Part shown: positions 7,919 to 15,529 of the stretch, in pieces
Numbering within the stretch: position 1 is the stretch's first letter
How the letters are laid out: each line of letters opens with the position of its first letter
Assembly (NCBI GenBank): GCA_038043285.1
Contig: JBBTCJ010000188.1
Location: 1 to 26,141, forward strand
Length of the DNA stretch: 26,141 nt
DNA from: JBBTCJ01 sp038043285
Lineage (GTDB): Bacteria; Planctomycetota; Phycisphaerae; UBA1845
Reading direction: 5' to 3'
Notes under the pieces: model-generated
Databases searched by the model: none
What the model was told of the DNA's origin: nothing
The model's input: the letters and a program-made list of their open reading frames with translations, nothing else
Made by a program: the position numbers and the translations under genes

Positions 7919-9043
7919 TCAGCCGCCGCCGGAGTCGACGCAATCCTCATAAGAGGGTCGTCCGGCGTTGGGGTTCTGCAACCCGGTCTTGACCGGCTGA
8001 TTCGGGAGAGTGTCCTTCTGCCAACCATCACCGCGAACGATGATGCACTTGTAGCTTTCGTAATCCGATCCACCCTGATCATCCTCACCCTCGAAGGGCG
8101 GGTAAGCCGAGATTTGCTCGCTGCGATAATGGTGGGCGTATCCCTCGCGATCCTCCGTGCCCTCGATGTATATCCTTTGGAACTCAGCATGGGCGTCGAC
8201 GAAGGAGCGATTGTAGCTCCAGTCCTTCCCATGCCATCCGCGGACGGCCTTGGTCGGTCCAGGGTCGATGCCGGGGCCGTTGATCACCTGCTCGCAGCCG
8301 ACTTGCTCCTTCCGGGCGCCCCAGGCCCAGCGGCCGACGTTCTCCTCATAGTAGAGGGTGCGGGCGGGGGTTGGAACGCGCGAGGTGGGACGGAGGTACG
8401 GTGAGTTGCTCCAGAACTCTCCGCTTCCATGTCCAACCATGAACATATTGCAAGAGTAGCTGTTTCCGAACCAGTCGTACGAGGGGACGGTGCGGACGTC
8501 ATCGATCCAATCCTTGCAGTGGGCGCCACGCGGCGGACCGTCGTCGCCCGGGCACTTAAAAATCTCCAGCTCCAGCTTGGTGTCCTCGGTAGCGCCGGTG
8601 CGGTTGCGGGCCGCCGCGAAGTCGGGGAAGCCGCCCGGGTAGAGAATCCTGTTCATGGGGCGCGTGGGCGGTCCGAAGCCCGCGAACGTGCCATACTTGC
8701 TTCCGAGGATCCCACGGTCGTTGGTGAAGCCCTCGCGGCCGATCCCGCTCTTTCCGCCCCATTCGTAGGCGCCGATGAAGGTCGGATTGGAAGCGTTCTG
8801 CTTGTATTGCAGCGGGTGAACCGGGATGCCCCATCCGGAGGGATCGTCGGCCTCGTACACTCGGCTGCTGGAGGCGATGTTCTTGATGTGCGACAGGCAA
8901 GCATTCTGTTTGGCCTGCTTGCGTGCCGCGTCCAGGGACGGCAGCAGGATTGCGATCAGCAGCGCAATGATCGCGATGACCACCAGCAGCTCGATCAGCG
9001 TAAAGCCGCCCACCCGCCTGTTGGCTGACTTCTGAATGTTCAT
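7919..9043 (-). CDS. Type IV pilin-like / pseudopilin protein with large globular head
   Basis: This 374-residue protein begins with a class III signal: MNIQKSANRRVGG, then FTLIELLVVIAIIALLIAILLP, with predicted prepilin-peptidase cleavage between Gly13 and Phe14 and the conserved Glu five residues later (Glu18). The head domain ends with a region containing SFVDAHAEFQRI, resembling the H-X9-DG type proteins very numerous in planctomycetes. The ATG at 9043 is chosen over a TTG at 9061 because GGGAG lies about 11 nt before it and the leader then has normal length. Such proteins are thought to be minor pilins or type II secretion-like pseudopilins at the cell surface. It is monocistronic, with a strong terminator. 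The partner pilus machinery is not in this window. Confidence 0.88.
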   Translation of the reverse strand: MNIQKSANRRVGGFTLIELLVVIAIIALLIAILLPSLDAARKQAKQNACLSHIKNIASSSRVYEADDPSGWGIPVHPLQYKQNASNPTFIGAYEWGGKSGIGREGFTNDRGILGSKYGTFAGFGPPTRPMNRILYPGGFPDFAAARNRTGATEDTKLELEIFKCPGDDGPPRGAHCKDWIDDVRTVPSYDWFGNSYSCNMFMVGHGSGEFWSNSPYLRPTSRVPTPARTLYYEENVGRWAWGARKEQVGCEQVINGPGIDPGPTKAVRGWHGKDWSYNRSFVDAHAEFQRIYIEGTEDREGYAHHYRSEQISAYPPFEGEDDQGGSDYESYKCIIVRGDGWQKDTLPNQPVKTGLQNPNAGRPSYEDCVDSGGG

Positions 9044-9426
9044 AGTTCTTGATTCTCCCAAAACGATCGCTCCCTAAGCCGGCGTACGCTGGCCATGCAC
9101 CCAACGAGACCATCCGATCGGCAAACGCTCGGCTGTGGGTACCAAACCCATCTTTGTAGCCGAAGGCTGCCGCAGCTGTCAATAAGGCCGTGCGCGTTTC
9201 ACGCACCCAGTTCGCCGCCCCGCAGCGGCTTTTCCGGGGGCGCACGGCGCTTCACCTCTAAAGACGCGCGAGGTGGGTAGTTGGCGGGGAAAAAATCGGA
9301 AAAATTTTGCGGATCGGGACGTTGCGCGGGCGGGAAGGCTATGATTCCAGACGGGCGGCTCAACGGTTCCTTTATTTTCGGTAGCCAAACCGTCCTCCGG
9401 CCCGATCGAGAAGCTGGGTGTAGGCC
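9044..9426. other. Intergenic region between divergent genes
   Basis: This 383-bp stretch should hold promoters for the pilin-like gene (minus) and the kinase-sigma pair (plus). An AT-rich patch, GGAAAAAATCGGAAAAATTTT at about 9290-9308, stands out against GC-rich surroundings. I cannot assign a defined sigma-factor promoter, and no gene is seen. Confidence 0.4.
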
Positions 9427-11025
9427 ATGACATGCGGAGTCAGCGAGCAAGACTTGTGGAGCGGGATTGACCGGAATTCTCCGGACATGGAGGCGCATTT
9501 GTCGGCCTGCCCGGAATGCCAGGCCCGTGCAGCGGAGTTCCGGGCGGGGATCAACGGGATCGAACGGGCCAGCGAGCCGCCGGAAAGAGCACTCCCCGCG
9601 CGAATCGGGAACTACGTCATCCGCGGCAAGCTGGGCGAGGGGGGCATGGGGATCGTCTACGAGGCGGAACAGCAGGCGCCGCGGCGCCTGGTCGCGCTGA
9701 AGATTGTCCGAGGCGGGCAGCACGTGGACGAGTACCGTCTGCGGTTGTTTGAGCGTGAGGCGCAGACGCTGGGTCGGCTTCGACACCCGGGGATTGCGGC
9801 CATCTACGAAGGGAACCGCGCCGAGGACGGGCAACCATTCTTCGTGATGGAGTTGGTTCGTGGCGAGCCGCTCAATGAGTACGTTCGCGAGCATCGGGTC
9901 GGACGTCGGCGGCGACTGGAGCTGTTCGTCCAGGTCTGCCAGGCGATCCATTATGCGCACCAACGCGGGGTGATCCATCGCGACTTGAAGCCGACGAACC
10001 TGTTGGTGGATTCCGAGGGCGGGGTGAAGGTTCTGGATTTCGGGCTGGCGCGAATCACCGACCCGGAGGGGGAATGGAAGACCCAATCGGTCAACGTCGG
10101 GCGGATCATGGGGACGTTGCCGTACATGAGCCCGGAGGAGGCCCGAGGGAATCTCGACGAGATCGACGTACGCAGCGACGTGTACTCGCTGGGGGTGGTT
10201 TTGTACGAGTTGTTGACCGAAACGCTTCCCCATCAGGTGAGTCGGGCGGCACTGCCGGAGGCGGTTCGGACCATCTGCGAGGATCCTCCGAGACGCCCCA
10301 GCGCCGTGGATCGCAGTTTGCGGGGCGACCTCGAGACGATCGCTTTGAAGGCGCTGGAGAAGTCGGCGGCTCGTCGTTTCCAGAGTGTTGCGGGGCTGCT
10401 GGAGGACGTGGAGCGTTACCTGGCGAACCAGCCGATTCTTGCCCGGCCGGCGAGTGCGTTCTACCGCCTGCGCAAGCTGTTTGCGCGCCATCGGTTGCTG
10501 TGCTTGTTTGTCGGGGCGCTGTTGGGTGTGGTGGGCATGCTCCGGTCCAGCTACGAAATCGCCCAGCACGAGCTTCGAAGCGGAACCGAGCGTACGTTGA
10601 ACCTGCAGGAGTTGCGGATTGCGATTATCGAGGATCGCCTGGGGCAGACGCTGGACGCCGAGGGGAAGCTGGACGAGGCCGAACCGCACTATCGGCACGC
10701 CGCCCGAACGTTCCAAGAGCTGGGGCGCGACGAGGAAGCGGGGCGGACACTGGTGGCGCTGGCGTCCCTGGTCATGTCGCGTTCCCGTGAGGACCAGGGC
10801 GGGACGGAGACGGACTACGCGGACGCCGAGGGACTGCTTCACGATGCGATGGACGCGTTTCGAAGAATGGGATCCCGCGGGCGTAAGGGGGTTCGTTCGG
10901 CGCTGGGGACGTTGCGGATCCTGTACGGTCCCGAACATTGGAACCAGCCGGAAGAGCTTGCCGGAGTGGAGGAGCAGTTGCGGGCGCTGGAGCGTGAGGC
11001 CAGCGGAAGAGCGCCGAGCGCCTAG
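9427..11025 (+). CDS. Membrane Ser/Thr protein kinase with N-terminal HC2-type zinc finger and TPR-like C-terminus
   Basis: This 532-residue protein begins with an anti-sigma-like zinc finger, H24-x3-C28-x2-C31 (HLSACPEC). A complete Hanks-type kinase domain follows (about 62-335): glycine loop GEGGMGIVYEA (70-80), VALK with Lys92, Glu111 in EREAQTL, catalytic loop HRDLKPTNLL (184-193), DFG at 204-206, and GTLPYMSPEEA (229-239). A single membrane helix LLCLFVGALLGVVGML lies at about 357-372. The tail (about 395-520) holds TPR-like helices (LDEAEPHYRHAARTFQELG). The kinase and zinc finger would be cytoplasmic and the tail outside. It lies 69 bp upstream of an ECF sigma factor, so I infer signalling to that factor by binding, phosphorylation or both. 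All catalytic residues are present. Confidence 0.92.
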   Translation: MTCGVSEQDLWSGIDRNSPDMEAHLSACPECQARAAEFRAGINGIERASEPPERALPARIGNYVIRGKLGEGGMGIVYEAEQQAPRRLVALKIVRGGQHVDEYRLRLFEREAQTLGRLRHPGIAAIYEGNRAEDGQPFFVMELVRGEPLNEYVREHRVGRRRRLELFVQVCQAIHYAHQRGVIHRDLKPTNLLVDSEGGVKVLDFGLARITDPEGEWKTQSVNVGRIMGTLPYMSPEEARGNLDEIDVRSDVYSLGVVLYELLTETLPHQVSRAALPEAVRTICEDPPRRPSAVDRSLRGDLETIALKALEKSAARRFQSVAGLLEDVERYLANQPILARPASAFYRLRKLFARHRLLCLFVGALLGVVGMLRSSYEIAQHELRSGTERTLNLQELRIAIIEDRLGQTLDAEGKLDEAEPHYRHAARTFQELGRDEEAGRTLVALASLVMSRSREDQGGTETDYADAEGLLHDAMDAFRRMGSRGRKGVRSALGTLRILYGPEHWNQPEELAGVEEQLRALEREASGRAPSA

Positions 11026-11094
11026 GGAGAAGCCGTACCCGATGCGACCTCCAAACAGGCGGAAGCCTGGAGAGGCATTCGACGAGCCATTCCC

Positions 11095-11664
11095 ATGAGC
11101 GAAGCGACGCCGGAACGGAATACCATCGAGGCGACGATGCTGTTGGCGCGGCGGCTTCAGGCGCGGGATCCCGCGGCCGGAGCGGAATTGGCCGAACGGT
11201 TCCGCGAGTCGTTGCTGCGATTCTGCTGGGGATATTTGGGTTCGACGGACCAGGCCGAGGACGCGGTGCAAGACATCTTCTGTAAGGTGGCGGCGGCGGA
11301 GACCATCCCGGAGTTGTTCCGGCCATGGCTGTACAAGGTGGCCCGAAATCATTGCCTGACGCTGCGTCGCAATCGAGCGGCACGCAAGGACAACCGCCCG
11401 CTCCCGGCGGCGTCGCAAGTGTTCCACGCACTGACCGGCAACCTGACGCGTCTGGCGCGCGAGGAGGCACAGGACCAGCTCATCGAGTTCGTTCACTCCT
11501 TGCCGGAGGATCAGCGGGAAATGCTCCGGCTGCGGTACGTCGAGGGTCTTTCGCGGGCCGAAATCGCCGAGGTACTCGAAGTGGGTGAATCGACGGTGAA
11601 AGCCCGGTTGTTCGACGCGATGCAGGTTTTGCGGCGGCACGCGGTCGGATTGATGGGACCGTAG
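11095..11664 (+). CDS. RNA polymerase sigma factor, ECF type
   Basis: This 189-residue protein is the usual length for an ECF factor. Region 2 spans about 35-85, with LLRFCWGYLGSTDQAEDAVQ and DIFCKV, then FRPWLYKVARNHCL. Region 4 spans about 128-182: LPEDQREMLRLRYVEG, LSRAEIAEVLEVGESTVKAR and LFDAMQVLRRH, the last two containing the DNA-binding helix-turn-helix. It directs RNA polymerase core to specific promoters. It follows a kinase gene with a cytosolic zinc-finger motif, an arrangement known for kinase-linked planctomycete ECF groups. The ATG at 11095 has no close ribosome binding site (GGAGAGG lies about 19 nt upstream), suggesting dependence on translation of the kinase gene. Target promoters are unknown. 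Confidence 0.92.
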   Translation: MSEATPERNTIEATMLLARRLQARDPAAGAELAERFRESLLRFCWGYLGSTDQAEDAVQDIFCKVAAAETIPELFRPWLYKVARNHCLTLRRNRAARKDNRPLPAASQVFHALTGNLTRLAREEAQDQLIEFVHSLPEDQREMLRLRYVEGLSRAEIAEVLEVGESTVKARLFDAMQVLRRHAVGLMGP

Positions 11665-11724
11665 CGGTGCGGTGTGCGCGGCGCGAAGGCCATGGGCGTT
11701 GCACCCGGAGGCCCGTTGGGCACG

Positions 11725-11763
11725 CCAGCGCTTACAGCCGCACATGCGGGTGCCACGCGCTGG
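11725..11763. repeat. Nested stem-loop repeat-like element
   Basis: CCAGCGC (11725-11731) pairs with GCGCTGG (11757-11763), enclosing CCGCA (11738-11742) paired with TGCGG (11745-11749). The opposite strand contains GTGGCACCC, also present at the end of the element at 7727-7755, suggesting related interspersed repeats. Confidence 0.4.
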
Positions 11764-11874
11764 GGCACGTTGTTCAAACGGGGTTCTTGGGGGCCGTGTT
11801 GGAGCGCGTTCAGGCCTACTGGACAGCACACCTTTGATGCCTGACACAGTTTGAACCTGCCCAGGAGGCATTCG

Positions 11875-11946
11875 GTGTACGGGAACGATTGGCCGCCGGT
11901 ACGAACCCGAGGACGTCAAGCCCGCGGTAGGGTCATGGCAAACTGA
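11875..11946 (+). CDS. Candidate 23-residue small ORF (speculative)
   Basis: AGGAGG (11863-11868) lies 6 nt before a GTG at 11875. The frame reads VYGNDWPPVRTRGRQARGRV-MAN and stops at TGA 11944-11946. The ribosome binding site is among the best in the window, but the peptide is short, Arg-rich and unlike anything I know. It may be chance in GC-rich DNA. Confidence 0.15.
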   Translation: MYGNDWPPVRTRGRQARGRVMAN

Positions 11947-12392
11947 AACTGAGGTCGGTATGAGCGCATCGGCGCATTCGGACACATCGTGGCGCTCCAG
12001 GGGCTGACAGACACCGTCGGACTGGTTGGACACGGCCCCGTCACCGTGGGGGCGGGACGCGACGCGGGAAGATTTTTCGTTTTTTTTCACGTCGGCCGAC
12101 CCAGCCGGATGCAGACCGCCGGGCACCGCGTGAATGTCGCCGCGGTAGCAGGCGATGGCGAGAAAAGGTGGCTTTTTAGCCTGTAATTGGCGATTTTCGG
12201 GCGTGATTCGCTTACGGAACCGGGCCGAGACGACGCGTCCAGCGGCTCGGCGAGCTGCTTGTCGGACCGAATGCGGGAAAAAAAGTGAGTCAGCGCGTTG
12301 CGCGGTGCTCAAGCGTGTGTTTTGTCCCTCCGATGAAACGCGGGTCGGGAGTCCGACGGATCCCTTGAGCTACTTTTTGGAGAATAACGAAG

Positions 12393-12932
12393 ATGGCAAC
12401 AACGACGAAGGGACGCAGCGACACGCGCTCGCGTTCGTGCTACGGCGGGAACAGCAACTATGGTTGGGCGTCCGGAAATTGGAGCGGCAGCGGCAGCGGT
12501 AGCGGCAGCTGCTCAACCACCGGTCGCAAGAGCTGCAAGAAGTCGAGCTGCGGTACGGGCAACACGGCGTATCGGACCTGCTGCAACAGTTTCGAGCAGA
12601 AAATGAACTCGTATCGGACGTTGTGCAACCAGGCGAAGGGACCGTGGAATCGGAACTGCCCGTCCCCGACCACGCTGAACAGCTTCGCCAACTGGATCAA
12701 CAAGGGCGCGATCATTCAGTGCTGCACGCCGGCGCAGGTTTCGCGCTGGGCGCGGACGACGGACAAGAACTTCAACGCCCGCAATTCCAGCCCGACGGCC
12801 TGCAAGACCGTCCTGACCGCGAAGTTCGGGAAGAGCACGATCAAGGCAGTCGCCAAGACCCGGAGCGGCTCGTTCATGGTCGCGTGCTCGCCGACATGGA
12901 AGAACGGTCGGTCGTTCTGCTTCCCTTGCTAA
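12393..12932 (+). CDS. Cys-rich protein of unknown function (14 cysteines)
   Basis: I do not recognise this 179-residue protein. It has GGAG 10 nt before the ATG and a strong terminator 62 bp after the stop, so it is a real single-gene transcript. The protein is basic, has no signal peptide or membrane helix, and has three parts. The N-terminus is Ser/Gly-rich, including the GSGSGSGSCS run at 32-41. A Cys-dense middle has Cys40, 48, 53, 63, 64 and 78. The C-terminal half has Cys89, 110, 111, 137, 165, 176 and 179, ending FCFPC. Two adjacent CC pairs (63-64, 110-111) could bind metal or form disulfides. It follows the kinase/ECF pair at a distance and could belong to its regulon, but that is only positional. 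Confidence 0.75.
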   Translation: MATTTKGRSDTRSRSCYGGNSNYGWASGNWSGSGSGSGSCSTTGRKSCKKSSCGTGNTAYRTCCNSFEQKMNSYRTLCNQAKGPWNRNCPSPTTLNSFANWINKGAIIQCCTPAQVSRWARTTDKNFNARNSSPTACKTVLTAKFGKSTIKAVAKTRSGSFMVACSPTWKNGRSFCFPC

Positions 12933-12993
12933 CAAGCCGCAGGGGTCCGCTTCCGGCATGACCGGTCGCGGATGTCCACGCAAGCCCTATGAC

Positions 12994-13024
12994 AAACGGC
13001 CCCCACGCGGGGCCGTTTTCTTTT
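12994..13024 (+). terminator. Rho-independent terminator of the Cys-rich gene
   Basis: AAACGGCCCC (12994-13003) and GGGGCCGTTT (13009-13018) form a perfect 10-bp stem around the loop CACGC, followed by TCTTTT. It lies 62 bp after the stop codon at 12932. Confidence 0.9.
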
Positions 13025-13549
13025 GGGGGCGATGGCGTTAAAACTAGACGGATCGATATCTGAAGAAAAAAAACCAAGGAACGATACGGTTTCCGGACCG
13101 CTCGACGCTCCGGGTCTCGCACGAGGGGGGCAACGCGAGGAAAGGTCCGTCCCCCGCGGCCGGGGAGAGGGTCAAAACGACCAGACGTCGGCGGTGTAAG
13201 AAGGCGCGGCCAACCGCATCGTGGCGTCGCCGCGAAGATTGATCTCCGCACCAGCGGCGCGACAGGGTTGCCGCCGCGGGTCGGCAATCGCGGCAGCGTT
13301 GAGAAAGCGGTTGGCCGAGAGAATTGACTCAAGCTTTTCAGTATTGCCGCCCGACATTAACGACCTAAGGGTTGTTGTCAGCGGTGCGTGCAGGCAGACG
13401 CCCCAGCCAGGACGGCTGAGGCGCCTGCGGTGTGGATCGTTACCGATCGGCGCAGCTCTTTGGGTTTCCCGTTCGACGGACGGCAGGAGGCGGTCCGGCG
13501 TACGGTTGGTTTTCACGCCTCCCTCGCGGCAGTCCCCGAGGGTCATCAC
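13025..13549. other. Intergenic region upstream of the ParA-like gene
   Basis: About 525 bp without a convincing gene. The ParA frame stays open upstream to 13388, but that part has no family similarity and the ribosome binding site supports 13550. An A-rich run, AAGAAAAAAAACC, at about 13062-13074 is the only compositional feature seen. Confidence 0.45.
13538..13542 (+). promoter_or_regulatory. Ribosome binding site deciding the GTG start of the ParA-like gene
   Basis: GAGGG lies 7 nt before GTG at 13550. That GTG begins MRVITIANQKGG, exactly where ParA/Soj proteins normally begin. The open frame upstream to 13388 is therefore not translated. Confidence 0.8.
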
Positions 13550-15004
13550 GTGCGCGTCATCACGATTGCGAATCAAAAGGGCGGATGCGGCAAAACCACG
13601 GTGGCCATCAACCTCGCGGCGTCGCTCGCCAGAGAGGCCCGGCGGACCCTGCTGGTGGATTTGGATCCGCAGGGACACTGCGCGCTGGGGACGGCTGTCC
13701 CGGAGGAACAGATTGACCTGTCCGTTCTGGACTGCCTGCTCCGTCAGGTCGAGGGTGGCTCGCTGGAGTTGTCACAGGTGACGTGGCAGATCGCGCCGAA
13801 CCTGGATCTGGTACCCTCCCGCGCAGACTTGGCGGGGTTGGAACAGAAGCTCGACGACTGGGTGGGGTCTGGGACGCTGCTTCTGGATTTGTTACAACGG
13901 AACGCGAGCCGTTACGACTACTGCGTTGTGGATTGCCCGCCGCACCTCGGGCTGTTGATGCGGAACGGGCTGCAATCGGCGGACGAGATCATCATTCCGG
14001 TGGACACGGGCTTCTTTTCGCTGCACGGGCTGACTCGGCAGCTTGCGACCATCGAGGAGTTGTGCGGCAAGGGCGGGAGGAGGCCGTCCGTCCGCGTTCT
14101 CCCGAACCAGTACGACGTGCGGACCAAGCTGGCGCGAGAGATCCTCGCCCAGCTTCGTGATCGTTTCAAGGGAGTGGTGTGCGACACCACGATCAACTTC
14201 AACACGAAACTCAAGGAAGGGGCGAGCTACGGGCAACCGATCACCGAGTTCGATCCCACGAGCATGGGGGCCAAGGATTTTCAGAGGCTCGCGCGTGAGC
14301 TGATGGCGTCGGCTCCGCCGGCGGTTCCGACGGCAGAACTGCTGAAACACATGGAGCGACTGGCCGCCGACGCCGAGCGGCTGCTTGCGACGACGACGAC
14401 CCTGGTCGATCCGCGCGGCGTCGAAACGCCGTTCGCCGAGCGTGGATCGATTTTGCCCCCGGCGGACGTTCCGGCACTGCCCGCGGCCGTGGAGGAAAGC
14501 GGGTGGCGGAGGAGCGCGGCGCGTGGACCGATTGAGCGCACCATGCCGGTTTTCGCGAAGGCGCCGCCGTCTCCGGCTCGTCCGGTTTCCGACGCCCCGG
14601 ACGGGCCCCCCGCCTTCGCCGCGAACTCCGGCAACACGAAACCAGTTCCATCGTTACCGGCGCGTATTGCCGAACAATCCACGGAGGAGCTGCACACCGA
14701 GATTGAGCGGAAGATTGCGGCGATTTACGGCGTTCGGCCGGAGGGAGACGTCATGATCTTCCGCAGCCGCATGAAGGGCGCGGCCGAAGTGCAAATCGCC
14801 GGTGACTTCAACGACTGGATGCCGCACACCACGCCCATGCGGCGAATCAGCGAGGGGGACTTTGAGGCTCGCCTGAAGCTACCACGAGGGCGCTATCGCT
14901 ACCGGCTGGTGGTCGACGGACGTTGGTCGCACGACGCGAACAATCCGGTGGTGGAAACCAACGAGTACGGCGAGTTGAACTCGGTGGTCGAAGTGACGAC
15001 GTAG
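13550..15004 (+). CDS. ParA/Soj-type ATPase fused to a C-terminal glycogen-binding (CBM48/AMPK-type) domain
   Basis: This is a 484-residue two-domain protein. Residues 1 to about 255 are a ParA/MinD-type ATPase. It has the deviant Walker A KGGCGKTT (10-17) with signature Lys10, Walker A' LLVDLDPQGH (34-43), Walker B YCVVDCPP (Asp128) and the ParA-typical VRVLPNQYD region. A Pro/Ala-rich linker of about 100 residues follows. Residues 398-484 match the isoamylase-early-set / AMPK-beta glycogen-binding fold: AEVQIAGDFNDWMP, then FEARLKLPRGRYRYRLVVDGRW, and a final NEYGELNSVVEV. ParA proteins position DNA, chemoreceptors or other cargo by ATP-driven dimerisation. A carbohydrate-binding tail suggests glycogen or another glucan as cargo or signal. 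No parB or parS is adjacent, so plasmid partition is unlikely. Confidence 0.87.
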   Translation: MRVITIANQKGGCGKTTVAINLAASLAREARRTLLVDLDPQGHCALGTAVPEEQIDLSVLDCLLRQVEGGSLELSQVTWQIAPNLDLVPSRADLAGLEQKLDDWVGSGTLLLDLLQRNASRYDYCVVDCPPHLGLLMRNGLQSADEIIIPVDTGFFSLHGLTRQLATIEELCGKGGRRPSVRVLPNQYDVRTKLAREILAQLRDRFKGVVCDTTINFNTKLKEGASYGQPITEFDPTSMGAKDFQRLARELMASAPPAVPTAELLKHMERLAADAERLLATTTTLVDPRGVETPFAERGSILPPADVPALPAAVEESGWRRSAARGPIERTMPVFAKAPPSPARPVSDAPDGPPAFAANSGNTKPVPSLPARIAEQSTEELHTEIERKIAAIYGVRPEGDVMIFRSRMKGAAEVQIAGDFNDWMPHTTPMRRISEGDFEARLKLPRGRYRYRLVVDGRWSHDANNPVVETNEYGELNSVVEVTT

Positions 15005-15529
15005 TGTTCCGGCGAGGATGAGTCTCCGCGCGGCAGGATACATTCTCCGTCGCGAGCGGGAATATTCGGGTAGCCTGGCTCGACGGACATGGTGTTTCCG
15101 GAATTGCAGACCGCTCTCCCTGAAGGGCGCGGTATGGAAGGTCCGTTCAGTTATCCGAAGAATCGACCACGCCGCGGTACCAGGAAAAAGGGACGTGGCG
15201 TTTGAACGGCCCCGGTGTCAGCCTTTCGCCCTCGGCCTGCCGAGCGGGTCCGATAATGCGCTTCGGGCTACTTTCCGCGGTCATAATTTTCCCTTTCTTT
15301 TTCGCCTGCTCCTCGAATAAGATGTGCTCGGTGTGAGACCGGCCGTAATGGAGGGGAGTGTAGCGGAAAGTCGTGTCATCCTTGCTCGGATGTTGCGAAG
15401 AACCCTTCCGTTGGCTTCGGTCTGATCTCGTTCCATGTTCGCTTGGTCACAGGAGTGCGGCGCGCCGTGCGAAGACGGAGCGGAAAGATCGTTGCACGAG
15501 AACAAGTCGCAATCCGGAGGAGATTACGG
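15005..15529. other. Intergenic region upstream of the secreted-protein pair
   Basis: About 525 bp without a gene I can support. An AT-rich pyrimidine patch (TTTTCCCTTTCTTTTTCGCC, about 15288-15307) followed by CGAATAAGAT could be part of a promoter for the downstream pair, but spacing and boxes are not canonical. Confidence 0.4.
15516..15520 (+). promoter_or_regulatory. Ribosome binding site of the tail-fibre-like gene
   Basis: GGAGG lies 9 nt before the ATG at 15530. This picks a start giving a normal signal peptide over the upstream in-frame start at 15443. Confidence 0.75.

Larger units (their letters stand above)
11665..12392. other. 728-bp intergenic region with structured repeat and one candidate small ORF
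   Basis: No ordinary gene is visible. It contains a nested stem-loop (11725-11763), a possible 23-codon ORF behind a strong Shine-Dalgarno sequence (11875-11946), and then AT-richer patches such as TTTTTCGTTTTTTTT near 12071-12085. The promoter of the Cys-rich gene at 12393 should lie towards the end, but I cannot define it. Confidence 0.45.

Noticed and set aside
9199..12312. A 1037-codon open frame on the minus strand
   Set aside because: It lies antisense to the kinase and sigma-factor genes, whose motifs are unmistakable. The translation is Arg/Gln/Pro/His-rich with no domain, which is typical of a shadow frame in GC-rich coding DNA.
13550..15004. Plasmid partition locus
   Set aside because: No ParB-like gene, parS-like repeats or replication gene lies nearby, and the C-terminal fusion is atypical for partition ATPases.
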